A stretch of DNA of 64,000 bases from Serinibacter arcticus (GTDB lineage: Bacteria > Actinomycetota > Actinomycetes > Actinomycetales > Beutenbergiaceae). The stretch lies in assembly GCF_003121705.1 (NCBI RefSeq), contig NZ_PYHR01000002.1, forward strand, positions 310,001-374,000. The letters are read 5' to 3'. Under the pieces are notes generated by a model. It saw only the letters and a program-made list of their open reading frames with translations, made no database searches and was not told where the DNA came from. Position numbers and translations under genes: made by a program. Positions 61,535-64,000 of the stretch are shown here, in pieces. Position 1 is the first letter of the stretch. The number at the start of each line of letters is the position of its first letter.

Positions 61535-62803
61535 TCAGCCCAGCAGGGTCTCGCCGATCCAGCCGCCGGGCTGCGTGCCCGGCGGGATCGCGAACGTCGC
61601 GGATCCGACGTGCCTGACATACTCGTTCAGCAGGTCCGTGGACAGGTGGCGCTGCACCGTGACGAACTGCTCGACGTCGCGCACGTAGGCCAGGAAGAAC
61701 AGCCCGGCGTCCAGGCGCCCGAGCGCGTTGCTGCCGTCCACGTAGTTGTAGCCGCGGCGCAGCATCTGGGCGCCGCCGTTGTTGTCGGGGTGGGCGAGCC
61801 GGACGTGCGAGGCGACGTCGATCGCGGGCGCCCCGTCGACCTCGACGTCGAAGTCCGGGTCGGTCAGCTCCTCGCCCCCCGACAGGGGAGCCCCCACGTC
61901 CTTGTCCCGGCCGATGATGGTCTGCTGCTCGCCGAGCTGCACCCGGTCCCACGTCTCCATGAGCATCTCGATCTTGCGGGCGACGAGGTAGGAGCCGCCG
62001 GCCATCCAGGCGGGCTCGTCGGTCGGCGCGACCCACACCGAGCGCTCGAGCGAGGCGGCGTCGTCCGCGAGCACGTTGGCCGTGCCGTCCTTGAACCCGA
62101 AGAGGTTGCGCGGGGTGGCCTGCGCGGTCGTCGTCCGCGAGGTCCGGCCGAACCCCATCTGCGACCACCGCACGTGGGCGGTCCCGAACGCGATCCGGCT
62201 GAGGTTGCGGATCGCGTGGACCGCGACCTGCGGGTCGTCCGCGCACGCCTGGATGCACAGGTCGCCGTGCGAGGACTCCGCCTTGAGCACGTCGCCGAGG
62301 AAGGGCGGCAGGGGCGCCAGGCCCGGCGGGCGCCGGTCGGCGATCCCGAACCGGTCGACGCCGTCGAGCTCGAACAGCGTCGGCCCGAGGCCGATCGTGA
62401 TCGTGAGCGACGAGGCCGGCAGGCCGAAGGCCTCACCGGTGTCGTCCGGCGGGGCGTCGAGGGGACCGGCGACCGCTCCGGAGGCCGAGACGTCCAGCCC
62501 CTGCGTCAGCCGCGACGCGGCGTAGCTCCAGTCCTTCAGGAGCGCCACGAGGTCCTTCCGCGTGGCCCGGGAGGACAGGTCGAAGGACGCGAGGTGCAGG
62601 TGGTCCTGCACCGGCGTCGTGATCCCCGCCTGGTGATCGCCGTGGAAGGGGTGCGGGGCGTCGCCGTCGTGCCCAGCGCCGCTGACCGAGAACCGCCCGG
62701 CGGCGGCGCCGACGGCGCCCACCGCGAGCCCCGCCGCCCCCAGGCCGAGGGCCTGGCGACGGGAGGGGCCGCGACGGACGCCGGGCTGCACGGACTCGGT
62801 CAC
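61535..62803 (-). CDS. efeB: Dyp-type heme peroxidase EfeB
   Basis: Secreted heme peroxidase of the EfeUOB iron-uptake system, thought to oxidise ferrous iron or handle heme. The 422-residue protein has a twin-arginine signal (GPSRRQALGLGAAGLAVGA), so it is exported folded. The catalytic Asp is in LFGFKDGTANV, and the region RLAHPDNNGG carries the likely proximal heme His. The ending VGSATFAIPPGTQPGGWIG is normal. GTG 62803 is one base after the efeO stop on the minus strand. Confidence 0.92.
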   Translation of the reverse strand: MTESVQPGVRRGPSRRQALGLGAAGLAVGAVGAAAGRFSVSGAGHDGDAPHPFHGDHQAGITTPVQDHLHLASFDLSSRATRKDLVALLKDWSYAASRLTQGLDVSASGAVAGPLDAPPDDTGEAFGLPASSLTITIGLGPTLFELDGVDRFGIADRRPPGLAPLPPFLGDVLKAESSHGDLCIQACADDPQVAVHAIRNLSRIAFGTAHVRWSQMGFGRTSRTTTAQATPRNLFGFKDGTANVLADDAASLERSVWVAPTDEPAWMAGGSYLVARKIEMLMETWDRVQLGEQQTIIGRDKDVGAPLSGGEELTDPDFDVEVDGAPAIDVASHVRLAHPDNNGGAQMLRRGYNYVDGSNALGRLDAGLFFLAYVRDVEQFVTVQRHLSTDLLNEYVRHVGSATFAIPPGTQPGGWIGETLLG

Positions 62804-62804
62804 G

Positions 62805-64000
62805 TCAGGCGAGCACCGTCGTGGTGAGCTGCGAGAGCGGCTCGGCGAGCGCGTTGATGAGGTCGGACAGTTCCTTCTTGTCGGCGTCCGTGAGCTCGGA
62901 GTACGTCACGAAGCCGGCGTCGAGCGACCCGTGGGCGGCAAGCGACTCCTCGAGTGCGGTGTAGCCGTCCGCGATCTCCACGGTGAGGGCCTCGCCGTCC
63001 TCGCCCTGGGCGATCGCGAGGTCCTCCACCAACGAGAACGCCATCTTCGAGCCCTCGACGTTGGCGGCGAAGTCCCACAGGTCCGTCCCGGACCACCAGT
63101 CCTCCTCGCCCGTGATCTTGCCCGTGGCGACCTCGTCGAGCAGCGCGATCGCGCCGTTGGAGATCCAGTCGACGCCCTGGTCGTCGAGGAAGGTCGTGAA
63201 CTCGTCGGAGTGGACGTAGTCGTACAGCTCGGTGACGTCCTCGACCAGGAGCCGGCCGAACTCGGCCCGCTCCGCCGGCGTCGACGGCGCCCAGTCCTGG
63301 AACGCGTCCGTCTCGCCGTCGGAGTTGAGGGTGCCAGGCGCCGGCTCCCAGAGGTCCTTCTCGATGCGGTGGAAGCCGGTCCAGTCCAGGCCCTCGGCGA
63401 CGGCGTCGACCTCGCGGTAGTCGATGCGCGGGTCGAGGTCGCCCAACGCCTCGGCGACCGGCTCGACGCGCTCGTAGTAGGCGCGCACCTGCGGGAACGC
63501 CTCCTTCGCCGCGTCGTCGTCGCCGTCGGTGTAGAGCGTGACGAACGCCTCGGTCTCGGGCAGCAGCTGCGCGACCTGGTCCTTGACGAACGCGGCGTAC
63601 AGATCGACCGCGTCCTGCTTGAGCTCGGCGTCGGGTCCGGTGAGCTCGACGCGGTCGCCGCTCACGGTGAACGCGGTGGACCCCACGCCGGCGCCGATCA
63701 TGCCGGGCTTGCACATCGTGAGGTAGTCGCCCGGCTGGGCGGTCACCGTCAGCGTGCGCTGCTCGGCGGGAGCGATGTTCTCGACCTCGCCCACGATCCG
63801 CAGCCCGTCGGAGGCCATGAGGTAGAACTCGGTGACCTGGTCGCCGTCGTTGGTCACCTCGAACTGCAGCGTGCCGGACGACGCCTCGGTCGCGCTCACC
63901 TCGCAGGCGGAGTCCGTGGACGTCACGGTGAGCGCGCCGTCGGCGGACTCGGGGGAGTTCGGCACGCAGGCGCTGGTGGCGAGCGTGGCGAGCGCGACGG
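62805..64000 (-). CDS. efeO: EfeO-family iron-uptake lipoprotein (N-terminus outside window)
   Basis: Ferrous/ferric iron-binding component of EfeUOB. The frame runs off the window end; visible upstream codons give a hydrophobic stretch and lipobox-like ATSAC just before PNSPESADG. A cupredoxin-like domain (FEVTNDGDQVTEFYLMASDG, DYLTMCKPGM) precedes an M75 peptidase-like domain whose metal motif is GFHRIEKDLWEP (HxxE). efeU should lie upstream on the same strand beyond the window. The stop is one base from efeB, so the two are co-transcribed. Confidence 0.92.
   Translation of the reverse strand, partial: VALATLATSACVPNSPESADGALTVTSTDSACEVSATEASSGTLQFEVTNDGDQVTEFYLMASDGLRIVGEVENIAPAEQRTLTVTAQPGDYLTMCKPGMIGAGVGSTAFTVSGDRVELTGPDAELKQDAVDLYAAFVKDQVAQLLPETEAFVTLYTDGDDDAAKEAFPQVRAYYERVEPVAEALGDLDPRIDYREVDAVAEGLDWTGFHRIEKDLWEPAPGTLNSDGETDAFQDWAPSTPAERAEFGRLLVEDVTELYDYVHSDEFTTFLDDQGVDWISNGAIALLDEVATGKITGEEDWWSGTDLWDFAANVEGSKMAFSLVEDLAIAQGEDGEALTVEIADGYTALEESLAAHGSLDAGFVTYSELTDADKKELSDLINALAEPLSQLTTTVLA

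Overview
The window is a high-GC, gene-dense bacterial chromosome segment. It carries markers that together point to Actinomycetota, most likely Micrococcales (a Cellulomonadaceae or Bogoriellaceae-like genus; genus not determinable here): mycothiol synthesis (mshC), a Pup-proteasome locus, an ANTAR response regulator beside a short tRNA-Leu, TAGGCT-type promoters placed directly at GTG starts, and many GTGA/ATGA start-stop overlaps. Nothing looks like a phage, plasmid or IS insertion; all recognisable genes are chromosomal housekeeping or transport genes.

Layout. 1-5847: end of uppP, corA, mshC, a frameshifted PAC2-family gene, a HAD phosphatase and an M50 metalloprotease. 5857-14934: pupylation/proteasome locus, trmI-arc/mpa-dop-pup-prcB-prcA-pafA, followed by an FKBP-like lipoprotein. 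14973-29186: hisF, a heterodimeric ABC exporter, a TIGR03085-type protein, hisI and trpE, a frameshifted Trp-associated membrane gene, a block of small membrane proteins (HGxxPAAW, CD225, DUF2752, DUF4190, DUF2752), then trpC-trpB-trpA-lgt. 29285-41462: gltB-gltD, pyk, a lipoprotein, a two-domain eukaryote-type phosphofructokinase and a flavoprotein. 41481-48459: tRNA-Leu(CAA), ANTAR regulator and a branched-chain amino-acid ABC system (livJ, then livHMGF convergent to it). 48650-53333: GNAT, thioesterase, polA, methyltransferase. 53545-59097: peptide/nickel-type ABC importer. 59338-64000: rpsA, Nudix hydrolase and efeB-efeO (iron uptake, cut by the window end).

How the genes work together. 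Pup (ending GGQ) is deamidated by Dop, ligated to targets by PafA, and pupylated proteins are unfolded by the Arc/Mpa ATPase (C-terminal GQYL) into the PrcBA core. The trp cluster makes tryptophan from chorismate (trpG and trpD lie elsewhere). gltBD supplies glutamate, and pyk and pfkA supply glycolytic flux.

The most unusual signal is a family of short repeats with an exact 22-bp period (core GGGGGTACTTC). It occurs as head-on inverted arrays between dop and pup, as four small arrays between livJ and livF, and as a three-unit array between rpsA and the Nudix gene, each next to a hairpin with related arms. At dop the array is read through in frame and would add about 150 residues of low-complexity protein. 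Other notable items are a 74-nt tRNA-Leu(CAA) without the long variable arm, a bacterial two-domain PFK with a degenerate second half, a LivH permease with a fused extracellular domain, a duplicated membrane-protein/DUF2752 cassette inside the trp operon, and two single-base frameshifts.
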